Source: an uncultured Porphyromonadaceae bacterium (lineage in GTDB: Bacteria > Bacteroidota > Bacteroidia > Bacteroidales > Muribaculaceae). Taken from it: a stretch of 17,538 bases of DNA. The position numbers were made by a program, and so were the translations under genes. Numbering within the stretch: position 1 is the first letter of the stretch; each line of letters opens with the position of its first letter. Positions 1-6,410 of this stretch are shown in pieces. The notes under the pieces were generated by a model. The model saw nothing but the letters and a program-made list of their open reading frames with translations. It made no database searches and was not told the origin of the DNA. Location: contig URZG01000013.1 in assembly GCA_900552325.1 (NCBI GenBank), positions 1 through 17,538 of the forward strand, read 5' to 3'.

Positions 1-178
1 TGGTGCGGCCCGTGGCGCGGCGGCTCAGCTCCGTGGCCAGCTTGATGCGCTGGGCCTCGCCGCCGGACAGCTCGGTGGAGGGCTGCCCCAGCTTGATATA
101 GCTCAGCCCCACATCCATCAGGGTCTTGAGCCGCCCGTAGATCCGGGGCAGGTTCTCAAAGAAGGGGAGGGCCTCCTC
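1..178 (-). CDS. uvrA: UvrA fragment (excinuclease ABC subunit A), joined in frame to the TPR gene; probable assembly chimera
   Basis: Read on the minus strand, these bases continue the open frame of the neighbouring TPR gene but encode unmistakable UvrA sequence. The stretch includes EEALPFFENLPRI, then DVGLSYIKLGQPST, then the ABC signature LSGGEAQRIKLATELSRR, and is cut by the window edge just before the second Walker B region. UvrA is the damage-recognition ATPase of nucleotide excision repair. The wording GGEAQRIKLATELSRRATGRT is of the clostridial type; Bacteroidetes UvrA usually reads GGESQRVKLASELSKRDTGKT (from memory). Nothing in the TPR protein predicts a UvrA domain, and only about 59 residues are present. 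I read this as a foreign sequence joined at a short similar stretch, not a natural fusion protein. Confidence 0.85.
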
Positions 179-1429
179 CCACTTGTCGAGCATCTCGTAG
201 TTGCCGCCGATCATCAGGGAGATTCCTGGGTCGTCGGGGAAGTATCTCAGGGCGCGTTCACCCACATCGTTGGATCGGCCGTAATTCTTTGCCGAGTACC
301 ACAGGCTCATCACTCCCTGCCAGCGGTGCACGTCGGAGGGATCGGCGTCAAGGGCCACTTCCTGCTGCTCGGCGGCTCCGGCGAAATCCTGCACGGCCAC
401 GAGATAGGAGGAATAGAGGTCGCGTATGCGTGGCTCGTGCGGGTTCTGGTTTATTATCACATCGAAGAGGTGCTGTATGCGGGGGCGCTGGAGGGAGTCG
501 GTGTAGAGCTGGCGCACGTAGCTGCCGAGCATCTCGAGCTTCACCTCCACGTCGAGGCTCTCCATACCCAGGGCCTTGAACACCTCGCGGTCGAACGCCA
601 CGGAGTCGCCGCGGTCCTTGAAGAACTCGGCGCGTTTGTAGTATGCCAGGCCGTTGGCCGAGTCAACGGCGCAGGCGTAGTCATAGCAGGCTATGGCCGA
701 GTCGGGGCGCTGGAGCACCATGTTGACGTCGCCGGCGTAGATGTAGAAGTTGGAGTTGCGCGGCGAGGCTTTGCGGAAACGCTCGAGTTCGGCGAACACC
801 GCTGCGGTATCGCCCAGTTCCATAAGGGAGCGCACGGTGTGTGAGGTGAGGCCGAGGTCGGCGCCTTCGGCGCGTTCGATGCGCCGCATCACCTCTATCG
901 ACTTGCGCAGCGACAGGGAGTCGCGGCGGTTGGTGAGGGCTTCGGCATATTTCAGGGCCACGTCGGAGTTGTCGGGGTTGAGGGAATCGAGGGTCTGCCA
1001 CACGCGCACTGACTCGGCGGTGTTGCCCAGGCGGTCGTTGATCATGCCGTAGAAAATGGCGCCGTAGTAGTCGGAGGGGTTCTCGGTGAAATGGCGGCGC
1101 ATCATGCGGTATCCGCGGGAAGCGTATGTGGTGTCGCGCTGCCCTAAGGCCATCATGTAATAGCCGAGGGTTATTCCGGCATCGGTGTCGGTGCTGTCGA
1201 GGGCCCAGGCCCCCTGCATGAGGTCGAAGAAGGCATCGTCGCTGTCCTGGGTGTTCTGGCGCAGGGCCTCCATGAAATAGTAGTCGGCCTTGCGAGCGTC
1301 GGCGCCATCCTCCCATTTCACTTTTGCGCTATTCTTTTTCGTGGAACGCGCCGGCGAGGGGAACACGACGGATGCCGCCATGATAGCCATGGCGACGACG
1401 AAACCGATATTCCGATAGATTTTCTTCAT
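179..1429 (-). CDS. Secreted tetratricopeptide-repeat protein, 3' end lost at a chimeric junction
   Basis: The reading frame starts at ATG 1429, 11 bases after the dut stop codon, so the two genes are probably co-transcribed. The N-terminus MKKIYRNIGFVVAMAIMAASVVF is a signal peptide or membrane anchor, followed by a charged linker and then helical repeats across about 390 residues. TPR-like pairs are visible, for example DVALKYAEALTNRRDS, SNFYIYAGDVNMVLQRPDSAIACYDYA and GLAYYKRAEFFKDRGDS. The frame stays open to position 1, but the residues after about 417 belong to UvrA, so the natural C-terminus is missing. TPR proteins act as scaffolds for protein contacts, and the signal sequence places this one in the periplasm or at the inner membrane. 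In Bacteroidales a TPR gene commonly follows dut (from memory). Its specific role is unknown. Confidence 0.8.
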
Positions 1430-1440
1430 CGTTCAACAGG

Positions 1441-1884
1441 TTATTTCACGCCGGAATGGCCGAAACCTCCGGCTCCGCGTTCTGTTTCGTCAAGCGATTC
1501 CACCTGCTTCCATCCCACGCGGGTATAAGGCGCGATTACCATCTGGCAGATGCGCTCGCCGTCGTTGACGGTGAAGGGTTTGTCGGAGTGGTTGATCACT
1601 ATCACGCCGATTTCGCCGCGGTAGTCGGAATCGACCGTACCGGGGGAGTTCACCAGCGATATGCCGTGTTTGATTGCCAAGCCGCTGCGTGGACGTATCT
1701 GGCACTCATAACCCTGCGGCAGGGCGATATACAGCCCGGTAGGGATCAGGGCGCGCTCGCCGGGAAGGAGTGTGACGTGGTCGGTGAGAAAAGCGCGCAC
1801 ATCCATTCCGGCGGAACCTTCGGTGGCGTATGCCGGCAGAGGATGGTGCGATTTATTAACAATATCTATATTCAATGGGTTCAT
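1441..1884 (-). CDS. dut: dUTP diphosphatase (dUTPase)
   Basis: This 147-aa protein hydrolyses dUTP to dUMP and pyrophosphate. That keeps uracil out of DNA and feeds thymidylate synthesis. All five trimeric-dUTPase motifs are present in order: AGMDVRA (25-31), RPRSGLA (64-70), GTVDSDYRGEIGV (82-94) with the catalytic aspartate, ERICQMVIA (110-118), and the glycine-rich C-terminal arm RGAGGFGHSG (136-145). Length is normal for the homotrimeric family. The start at 1884 fits a TATCTTTG promoter element (minus strand, 1901-1908) lying about 17 bases upstream, giving a very short leader. The TPR gene follows 11 bases downstream in the same direction. Confidence 0.97.
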   Translation of the reverse strand: MNPLNIDIVNKSHHPLPAYATEGSAGMDVRAFLTDHVTLLPGERALIPTGLYIALPQGYECQIRPRSGLAIKHGISLVNSPGTVDSDYRGEIGVIVINHSDKPFTVNDGERICQMVIAPYTRVGWKQVESLDETERGAGGFGHSGVK

Positions 1885-1900
1885 AACGTTATACTTTCTG

Positions 1901-1908
1901 CAAAGATA
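1901..1908 (-). promoter_or_regulatory. Bacteroidetes -7 element for dut
   Basis: On the minus strand this reads TATCTTTG, matching the TAnnTTTG -7 consensus of Bacteroidetes, 17 bases before the dut ATG. A convincing TTTG -33 box is not seen at the expected distance. Confidence 0.55.
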
Positions 1909-1997
1909 ACGCTTTTAATAGAAGTATCGGCCACGCGGCGTGTAAAAAATAAGCTGCCGCACAATATATTGGCGGGGATAAGAGTGGAGGTTCGTAC

Positions 1998-2109
1998 AGG
2001 TATAAAAAAAAATTACTCGTCGTCGCGACGAATAATCTTCTTACCTTAAATCTAATACCATGAAAAACTGATGCAAAGGTAGGCGTTTTATGTTTTACAG
2101 CATAATTTT
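1998..2109 (-). repeat. Leader/attenuator-like repeat, copy 1
   Basis: This 112-base unit is identical to 2560-2671 except at one base (2003). Read on the minus strand it has a complete small transcription unit: TACCTTTG promoter element (2081-2074), then a six-codon ORF ATG GTA TTA GAT TTA AGG TAA (2061-2041, peptide MVLDLR). An 11-bp hairpin (arms 2036-2026 and 2022-2012) with a 3-base loop and nine T follow, which is a strong intrinsic terminator. The product would be a transcript of about 60-65 nucleotides. It lies upstream of dut but ends before the dut promoter. Confidence 0.8.
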
Positions 2110-2284
2110 TTGGCGAAAAAATTGACTGCATTAACATAAATTTGCATAAACAGGCGGTTTGTGATGGGTTTGAAACAGAATTTTGCACTTTTGGGTTGGG
2201 ATGGGTCTCTCGCAGATTAAAAGGGGAAGAGGTAAACGAGCTTCGCGGAAAGGGATTCCAACGGTGCTGCGGATTGTCGCCGCG

Positions 2285-2313
2285 CTGTAGGGACGCTCCG
2301 CGGAGCGTCCGCC
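2285..2313 (+). repeat. Palindromic (REP-like) repeat, copy 1
   Basis: The 29-base element has GTAGGG at one end, CCGCC at the other and a perfect 20-base palindrome GGACGCTCCGCGGAGCGTCC between. It is repeated in inverse orientation at 2440-2468 with one mismatch. Confidence 0.8.
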
Positions 2314-2439
2314 AATCCGGCCTCTCGCCTATTATTTCTCTCGCAGATCAAACGGATAAACGGATGAGGCCGGGGTAAATCCGACGGAGGGCGCCGGCGC
2401 CCCAATGACTAAAACGGATTGAAATTACCCACGCGTGGC

Positions 2440-2468
2440 GGCGGACGCTCCACGGAGCGTCCCTACAG
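2440..2468 (-). repeat. Palindromic (REP-like) repeat, copy 2, inverted
   Basis: This is the inverted copy of 2285-2313, differing by one base in the centre. The head-to-head pair resembles the paired REP/BIME arrangement known from other bacteria. Confidence 0.8.
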
Positions 2469-2513
2469 ATTGGGTTGCGAATGAAATGAGCGTTTACCCG
2501 ACCGGCTCTCTAA

Positions 2514-2555
2514 CCTCTTGCCTCTTGCCTCTCGCCTCTTGCCTCTCGCCTCTTC
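2514..2555. repeat. Six-copy heptamer array (CCTCTTG/CCTCTCG)
   Basis: Six consecutive 7-base units, CCTCTTG or CCTCTCG with the last reading CCTCTTC, form a microsatellite directly beside leader repeat copy 2. Confidence 0.85.
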
Positions 2556-2559
2556 GGAT

Positions 2560-2671
2560 AGGTACAAAAAAAAATTACTCGTCGTCGCGACGAATAATCT
2601 TCTTACCTTAAATCTAATACCATGAAAAACTGATGCAAAGGTAGGCGTTTTATGTTTTACAGCATAATTTT
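2560..2671 (-). repeat. Leader/attenuator-like repeat, copy 2
   Basis: This is the second copy of the 112-base unit, in the same orientation as copy 1 and 562 bases from it. The promoter element lies at 2643-2636, the MVLDLR hexapeptide ORF at 2623-2603, and the terminator hairpin plus T9 follow. It sits downstream of the amidase stop. Near-identity implies recent duplication or strong sequence constraint. Open frames of 82 and 99 codons that cross the two copies share residues only because of the repeat and are not believed to be genes. Confidence 0.8.
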
Positions 2672-2744
2672 CGGGCGGAAAAATGAGATGTATTAATATA
2701 AATTCACGCAAATGGGGCTGTTTTGGGTATTTTGAAACATATTT

Positions 2745-3329
2745 TTACATTTTGAGGAAGTTTTTTATTGCGTTGATGTGGAGGTCGCGGATTGTTTGGC
2801 GCCCGTGGGAGGAGAGAAGAAATTCCACATCGGCACGATTGTCCAGAAACAGGTTTTCGGTCAGAACGGCGGGGCAGAGCGTGTGGCGGCATATATAGAG
2901 GTTGGACTCCACGTAACCTGCCGGGCAAGGGGCGCGGTTGCCGCTCAGGTTGAGGCGCTGCGCTTCGGCATAGAGTAGGGAGGCCAGGCGCCGGGCGGCC
3001 GCCGAGGCGTTGGGCGCTACGAAAGGGAGGAATCCCGAAGGGGTGTGCCACTGTCCGTCGGAGCCTGAAGCGTTGTTGTGTACCGATATAAGAACCACAT
3101 TACGTGCGCCGTGGAGGTGGCAGAGGTTGTTCACGCGGTTGACGCGCTGTACAAGGGGGAGATCATGTTCTTCGGGCACGAGGGTGCGGGCGTCGATCCC
3201 CTCTTCGCGCAGCCGGTCAACGATGCGGCGCACCATGTCGCGCGTCCAGGCCCATTCGCGCAGTCGTCCGTCGGGTGAATGTTTACCGGGGGTGTCGGCG
3301 CCGTGGCCGTTGTCAAGAAGCACTATCAT
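2745..3329 (-). CDS. N-acetylmuramoyl-L-alanine amidase, Amidase_3 family, single domain
   Basis: The 194-aa protein should cleave the amide bond between muramic acid and L-alanine in peptidoglycan. The Amidase_3 metal site is readable: H9 in LLDNGHG, E25 in LREW, H84 in ISVHNNA, with the catalytic glutamate E159 in LTENLF. It is a bare catalytic domain with no signal peptide, no SPOR/LysM cell-wall-binding domain and no membrane segment. Such cytoplasmic-looking versions may leave the cell by another route or act during lysis. A TATTTTTG -7 element lies on the minus strand at 3371-3364, about 35 bases upstream of ATG 3329. It is next to the integration site but outside the element's att core, so I place it on the chromosome. 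Confidence 0.92.
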   Translation of the reverse strand: MIVLLDNGHGADTPGKHSPDGRLREWAWTRDMVRRIVDRLREEGIDARTLVPEEHDLPLVQRVNRVNNLCHLHGARNVVLISVHNNASGSDGQWHTPSGFLPFVAPNASAAARRLASLLYAEAQRLNLSGNRAPCPAGYVESNLYICRHTLCPAVLTENLFLDNRADVEFLLSSHGRQTIRDLHINAIKNFLKM

Positions 3330-3363
3330 AGCAGGTTAAAATTTAGTTGATGATTTTCGCCTG

Positions 3364-3371
3364 CAAAAATA
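3364..3371 (-). promoter_or_regulatory. Bacteroidetes -7 element for the amidase gene
   Basis: On the minus strand this reads TATTTTTG, matching TAnnTTTG, 34 bases before the amidase start. No clear -33 TTTG is seen. Confidence 0.45.
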
Positions 3372-3418
3372 CGGTGCCGGAACGGCGTGAAGTGTGCCAT
3401 CCTCTTCCGCCGATACAT

Positions 3419-3453
3419 AAAAAAGCGCCGTGTCGTTCTCTACGACACGGCGC
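3419..3453 (-). terminator. Stranded original terminator of tRNA-Leu
   Basis: On the minus strand there is an 11-bp perfect hairpin (arms 3453-3443 and 3435-3425, loop of 7) followed by six T (3424-3419). It lies just outside the left att core. Before the element inserted, this would have followed the tRNA-Leu 3' end by about 8 bases, so it was most likely the tRNA's own terminator, now 7.4 kb away from it. Confidence 0.85.
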
Positions 3454-3461
3454 CTTGCGGG

Positions 3462-3479
3462 GTAGCCGAAGTGGGACTC
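3462..3479 (+). repeat. attL core
   Basis: This 18-base copy of the tRNA-Leu 3' end is identical to 10868-10885. The identity stops sharply on both sides. No other part of the tRNA remains here. Confidence 0.88.
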
Positions 3480-3624
3480 CTTTTCTGTGATTCTATATAA
3501 TTTGCTGAATTTTGTTGAAATTCGGCCTATTATTATATAATGTATTAATAATTAAGAATTTATAAATGCAAATTCCCACAACAAGTTTACGATTGAATTT
3601 CTCGGAATTTCGGTAAATTTTATT

Positions 3625-3649
3625 TTGGTAGTCATTTGGTAGTCAAAAA
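3625..3649 (+). repeat. Putative integrase arm site, left
   Basis: The 25-base sequence contains two adjacent TTGGTAGTCA-like decamers and is perfectly repeated, in the same orientation, at 10789-10813 near the other end. Paired short repeats flanking the attachment core inside an element are typical of arm-type binding sites for tyrosine integrases. This copy overlaps the region just upstream of the integrase -7 box. Confidence 0.65.
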
Positions 3650-3671
3650 TACGAAAATTTGATTACCTTTG
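3635..3671 (+). promoter_or_regulatory. Integrase promoter
   Basis: TACCTTTG at 3664-3671 matches the Bacteroidetes -7 box. A TTTG at 3635-3638 lies 25 bases upstream, longer than the usual 19-21, and falls within the putative arm-site repeat. Integrase binding there could repress its own gene. Confidence 0.55.
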
Positions 3672-3691
3672 CGGGTGTTAAATTTTCCCAC

Positions 3692-5047
3692 ATGGCAACA
3701 ATAAAACGTGAACTATCCCCTAAAGTCAACGGGGACGGAAAGAGTGAAATAATTTTACGTGTGTCTGTATGCCGCGGTGTGCAGCCGCGGATAAAATCGG
3801 GCATATTTATCGACCCGACAAAATTTCATGCCGGGGCAATAATAAAACCACGTGCCCACCGTATCGAATTTGCAGAACTCCGCCAAATAGAATCCGAGTT
3901 AATCCGAGCGGAACAATTTTTAATAGATTTCTGCCTGAGTACGCCAACCGATCAACTGAGGCGGGAAACAATTGCCGCCGCCCTGGAGGCTTACCGACAC
4001 CCGCGAGATCCGCGGCCAAAAGAAGAAACAGAAGAACGGGGCGGGGGATTCTTTGGGGCGTTCGGCCGGTTCCTGGAGACTCGGAATATTACAGAGTCAC
4101 GTAAAAAAAGCTACCGTGTATTGTGTCGCGCCCTGCAGCGGTTTGAGGCTTACCAGCGCAGGGAAATGCTTAGAGAGTATGCGTTAACACTGGATGGATT
4201 CACCGTTGACACCGTGCAGGATTTTGAATGTTTTTTGCGTAATGAACCCGCCATATATGAAAAGTACCCCGATATTTATTTAGTGTACCCCTCCGATACC
4301 CGAAAGGCGCGTAAATACCCTAAAGCCCTGCCGAAAGGGGATAATACGATTGTGTGTACATTTAGCCGTCTGAGGGCTTTTTTTAATTGGTGCAATGCCC
4401 AGGGGTTAACGATGAACCGGCCCTTTTTAAAGTATGCGGGGGTAAAGGTGGAGCGCTACGGCACCCCCTATTACATAACGGCCCAGGAGCGCGACCACAT
4501 AGCAGAATTTGACCTTAGCAACGCACCGGCGCTGGAGGTGCAACGGGACATATTTATTTTTCATTGTTTCATAGGGTGCCGAGTGTCTGACCTTATGAGG
4601 CTGACGCCCGCTAACCTCATAAATAACGGTATCGAATACATCGCCACAAAAACCAAGGGGGAACACCCCGAGGTTATAAGGGTGCCGCTACATGAGCGCG
4701 CCCAGGCGATATTAAAGAAGTATCAATCCAATGGGCGCCCGGTGTTATTGCCGTTTATTTCAGCGCAGAAGTATAACGAGGCTATAAAGCGGATTTTCAC
4801 TATTTGCGGCATTACCCGCGCCGTTACAGTGTTGAATCCAACCACAGGGGAAGAGGAGCAGCGACCTATTAATGAAATCGCCAGTAGCCATATTGCGCGC
4901 CGTACTTTTATCGGGAATCTCTACAAGCAGGTTAAGGATCCTAATATTATAGGCAAGCTATCAGGGCACAAGGAAGGCAGCAAGGCATTTGCCCGGTACC
5001 GCGATATAGATGAGGATGTAAAACGTGATCTCATTAACCTTTTGTGA
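3692..5047 (+). CDS. int: Tyrosine-family site-specific recombinase (integrase)
   Basis: The 451-aa integrase would carry out recombination between the element's att site and the tRNA-Leu gene. The C-terminal half shows the tyrosine-recombinase catalytic set: first arginine in FIGCRVSDLMRL, the lysine region in IATKTKGEHPEVIRVPL, SHIARRTF (the H-x-x-R box), LSGHKEGSKAF (the second histidine) and the nucleophile tyrosine in ARYRDID. The N-terminal ~100 residues would be an arm-binding domain and residues ~115-255 a SAM-like core-binding domain. I chose ATG 3692 (MATIKREL) over the in-frame ATG at 3659 because the promoter -7 box at 3664-3671 lies between them. The stop is 11 bases before the next ATG, so they form an operon. 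Architecture matches integrases of Bacteroidetes elements. Confidence 0.95.
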   Translation: MATIKRELSPKVNGDGKSEIILRVSVCRGVQPRIKSGIFIDPTKFHAGAIIKPRAHRIEFAELRQIESELIRAEQFLIDFCLSTPTDQLRRETIAAALEAYRHPRDPRPKEETEERGGGFFGAFGRFLETRNITESRKKSYRVLCRALQRFEAYQRREMLREYALTLDGFTVDTVQDFECFLRNEPAIYEKYPDIYLVYPSDTRKARKYPKALPKGDNTIVCTFSRLRAFFNWCNAQGLTMNRPFLKYAGVKVERYGTPYYITAQERDHIAEFDLSNAPALEVQRDIFIFHCFIGCRVSDLMRLTPANLINNGIEYIATKTKGEHPEVIRVPLHERAQAILKKYQSNGRPVLLPFISAQKYNEAIKRIFTICGITRAVTVLNPTTGEEEQRPINEIASSHIARRTFIGNLYKQVKDPNIIGKLSGHKEGSKAFARYRDIDEDVKRDLINLL

Positions 5048-5058
5048 ATCTCCGCGCC

Positions 5059-5598
5059 ATGAAAGAAAATGAGATAATATTGCGGCAATTGTGGGGATGG
5101 CTCCGAGAGAGGCATATTAATAACGCCCAGGCAATGCGTTTGGCAGATACCCTGGACCCCTCAAAAGATTCCCCCGAGGCTTACAGGCTGCGGGCATTAA
5201 TAGAATTATGCGATTGTGCGAAAGTCGTAAACAGAGGCCGGAAAAAAACAAAAGCCCTTCTGTTTTTTACATCCGGTGCGGATTCACATAAAATCGCGTT
5301 GAGGCTCCGGGAATATATGGAGCGTTTCAAAGGTTCGCGATATTGGAGGCTTTACGATTTTACGGCGCCCCAGGCTTTGGCGATGGCCGCACGCGCTTTA
5401 ATAGAGGTGGGATATCTAACGCCCGACGCCCCTAAAATCGCTATCAGGCGCGTATTATTAAATCTTTTAACCGGCAACTGTGACAGCAACGATTATGGGA
5501 GCGCGAGCGCATTTTATGTGAATTTCAATAAGGGCGCGCAGGAAGAATGGAGTGGGCACCAGTTGAAAAAACTTGTGGAATACTTGAGGAATAATTGA
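5059..5598 (+). CDS. Unknown protein following the integrase
   Basis: This predicted 179-aa soluble, mostly helical protein has no motif I can name. It starts MKENEIILRQLWGWL and is charged throughout; the middle has RGRKKTKALLFF and a stretch rich in Ala/Arg/Leu. No membrane segment or signal peptide is seen. ATG 5059 is preferred, but a GTG at 5044 that overlaps the integrase stop (GTGA) would add five residues. By position it corresponds to the gene following the integrase in NBU1-type elements, where small proteins take part in excision. That comparison is by order only, not sequence. Confidence 0.75.
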   Translation: MKENEIILRQLWGWLRERHINNAQAMRLADTLDPSKDSPEAYRLRALIELCDCAKVVNRGRKKTKALLFFTSGADSHKIALRLREYMERFKGSRYWRLYDFTAPQALAMAARALIEVGYLTPDAPKIAIRRVLLNLLTGNCDSNDYGSASAFYVNFNKGAQEEWSGHQLKKLVEYLRNN

Positions 5599-5663
5599 CC
5601 GCGGCAAATATGCGCAATGTTGCAAAGTGCGGCATTAAGTTGCATCAAAAAGAATTAATTAGA

Positions 5664-5681
5664 AAAGTAATTTATTACTTT
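5664..5681. promoter_or_regulatory. Palindromic operator candidate over the HTH gene promoter
   Basis: Arms AAAGTAAT (5664-5671) and ATTACTTT (5674-5681) make an 8-bp inverted repeat with a 2-base spacer that runs into the TTTG -33 box. A wider imperfect inverted pair, GTTGCA-TCAAA (about 5639-5649) and TTTGATTGCAAC (5679-5690), brackets it. A DNA-binding protein sitting here would block the promoter. Confidence 0.5.
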
Positions 5682-5710
5682 GATTGCAACGTAAGGCGGG
5701 AGTAACTTTG
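5679..5710 (+). promoter_or_regulatory. Promoter of the HTH-primase operon
   Basis: TTTG at 5679-5682, 20 bases, then TAACTTTG at 5703-5710: an exact fit to the Bacteroidetes -33/-7 consensus. Transcription would start near 5717, 56 bases before ATG 5773. Confidence 0.8.
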
Positions 5711-5772
5711 CCGCGTATTCCTCACGATTGCGGGGTGACACAACCGCGCAGGGATGGAGGCCATTAATTACC

Positions 5773-6090
5773 ATGAGCGAAGAAATATTAAATGTTGTGA
5801 GGAGCGGCGCGCCCGGTGTTATGCTGGTTGTAAGCGCCGAGGATTTGCGGCTGGTAGTAACGGATATGTGCCGGCGCCATGAGGCCAGGATGGAAGAGGC
5901 CGCCGCACGACAAAAGGAGCGCCCCACATTATCACGGCGGGAAACTTCCCGGTTACTGGGAGTGTCGCTAACTACGCTTTGGCGTTGGGAAGTATCCGGG
6001 TATCTCAAGCCCGTAAAGATAGGCACAAAAGTTATGTATAGGGCATCCGATGTGGAGGGGATGTTAGAGCGAAAGGGGGCCGCCGTATGA
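5773..6090 (+). CDS. MerR/AlpA-type helix-turn-helix DNA-binding protein (excisionase-like)
   Basis: The C-terminal half is a winged-helix domain of the HTH_17/excisionase kind: LSRRETSRLLGVSLTTLWRW is the helix-turn-helix and VKIGTKVMYRASDVEGML the wing and final helix. The N-terminal ~45 residues may be an oligomerisation segment (SAEDLRLVVTDMCRRHEARMEEAA looks like a helix or short coiled coil). Proteins of this type in integrative elements act as recombination directionality factors or as AlpA-like activators of excision. ATG 5773 (MSEEIL, 105 aa) is preferred because the promoter start is near 5717; an upstream in-frame ATG at 5728 would add 15 residues. Its stop overlaps the next start (ATGA at 6087-6090), implying translational coupling. 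Confidence 0.85.
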   Translation: MSEEILNVVRSGAPGVMLVVSAEDLRLVVTDMCRRHEARMEEAAARQKERPTLSRRETSRLLGVSLTTLWRWEVSGYLKPVKIGTKVMYRASDVEGMLERKGAAV

Positions 6091-6272
6091 ATCACACAAA
6101 GGAAGCCGCGACACCATCACACGACGACGTGCGGGTAATGGGCGATCTTATTGTTATTCACGCGCAAGGGATGAAACGTGCACAGATACGCACCCTCGCC
6201 CGTACATGCCTGAATTTCGCTAAAGACTTACGAGAAGTGCGGAGCCGCAATGATCAAGATATATCGAATTAA
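6087..6272 (+). CDS. Small unknown protein, 61 aa
   Basis: This small protein (MNHTKEAATPSHDDVRVMGD...) overlaps the preceding HTH gene by four bases (ATGA), so the two are translated together. It is charged, with one amphipathic helical region around residues 25-50, and has no motif I recognise. A GC-rich hairpin region with a T-run begins 14 bases after its stop. Confidence 0.65.
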   Translation: MNHTKEAATPSHDDVRVMGDLIVIHAQGMKRAQIRTLARTCLNFAKDLREVRSRNDQDISN

Positions 6273-6375
6273 AGAGGGTACCAAGCCCCCCCGGGGGGTG
6301 TTTTTTAAGACGGGGGCACCCCCGGGAAATCTCGCCCACACCTTTGTTTTTGTGCGAGCGACATTTTTAATTTAA
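6250..6375 (+). CDS. Possible 41-aa overlapping ORF
   Basis: ATG at 6250, inside the end of the 61-aa gene in another frame, opens a 41-codon frame to TAA at 6373-6375: it begins MIKIYRIKEGTKPPRGVFF and ends HTFVFVRATFLI. The residue composition is protein-like, and the frame runs through the GC-rich hairpins at 6286-6323, which it translates as Pro-Pro-Arg-Gly and Ala-Pro-Pro-Gly. Against it, the hairpins and T-run could equally be a terminator or attenuator. Function unknown. Confidence 0.4.
   Translation: MIKIYRIKEGTKPPRGVFFKTGAPPGNLAHTFVFVRATFLI
6286..6323 (+). terminator. GC-hairpin and T-run between the small gene and the primase gene (terminator or attenuator)
   Basis: Seven C and six G (6286-6298) fold back on themselves and are followed by TTTTTT at 6301-6306. 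A second hairpin, GGGGG-CA-CCCCC, lies at 6312-6323. The strand GGGGGTG (6294-6300) can instead pair with CACCCCC (6317-6323), an alternative fold that would undo both. This is the arrangement expected of an attenuator before the primase-helicase gene, although the short stem and loop make the terminator weak by itself. Confidence 0.45.
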
Positions 6376-6410
6376 GCAAATATTTGACAATCAGTTAATT
6401 AAATAATCAA

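Larger units (their letters stand above)
1885..2744. other. 860-base intergenic region rich in repeats, no gene supported
   Basis: Apart from the dut promoter, the stretch holds the two leader/terminator repeats, a pair of inverted palindromic repeats (2285-2313 and 2440-2468), a perfect 14-base palindrome GGGCGCCGGCGCCC (2389-2402) and a heptamer tandem array (2514-2555). No ORF here has plausible protein character. Confidence 0.75.
3330..3461. other. Gap between amidase start and attL
   Basis: It holds only the amidase promoter and the stranded tRNA terminator. No ORF is seen. Confidence 0.7.

Noticed and set aside
326..1316. Long plus-strand and alternate minus-strand frames over the TPR gene
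   Set aside because: They are shadows of the high-GC minus-strand TPR gene, which has a signal peptide, repeats and operon spacing to dut.
1..1429. A true TPR-UvrA fusion protein
   Set aside because: The UvrA part is only ~59 residues, of clostridial type, and at the window edge; a chimeric join explains it better.
1889..2711. Two frames sharing a ~35-residue segment in the dut-amidase gap
   Set aside because: The shared segment is the 112-base repeat translated in one frame; flanks differ and include the heptamer array.
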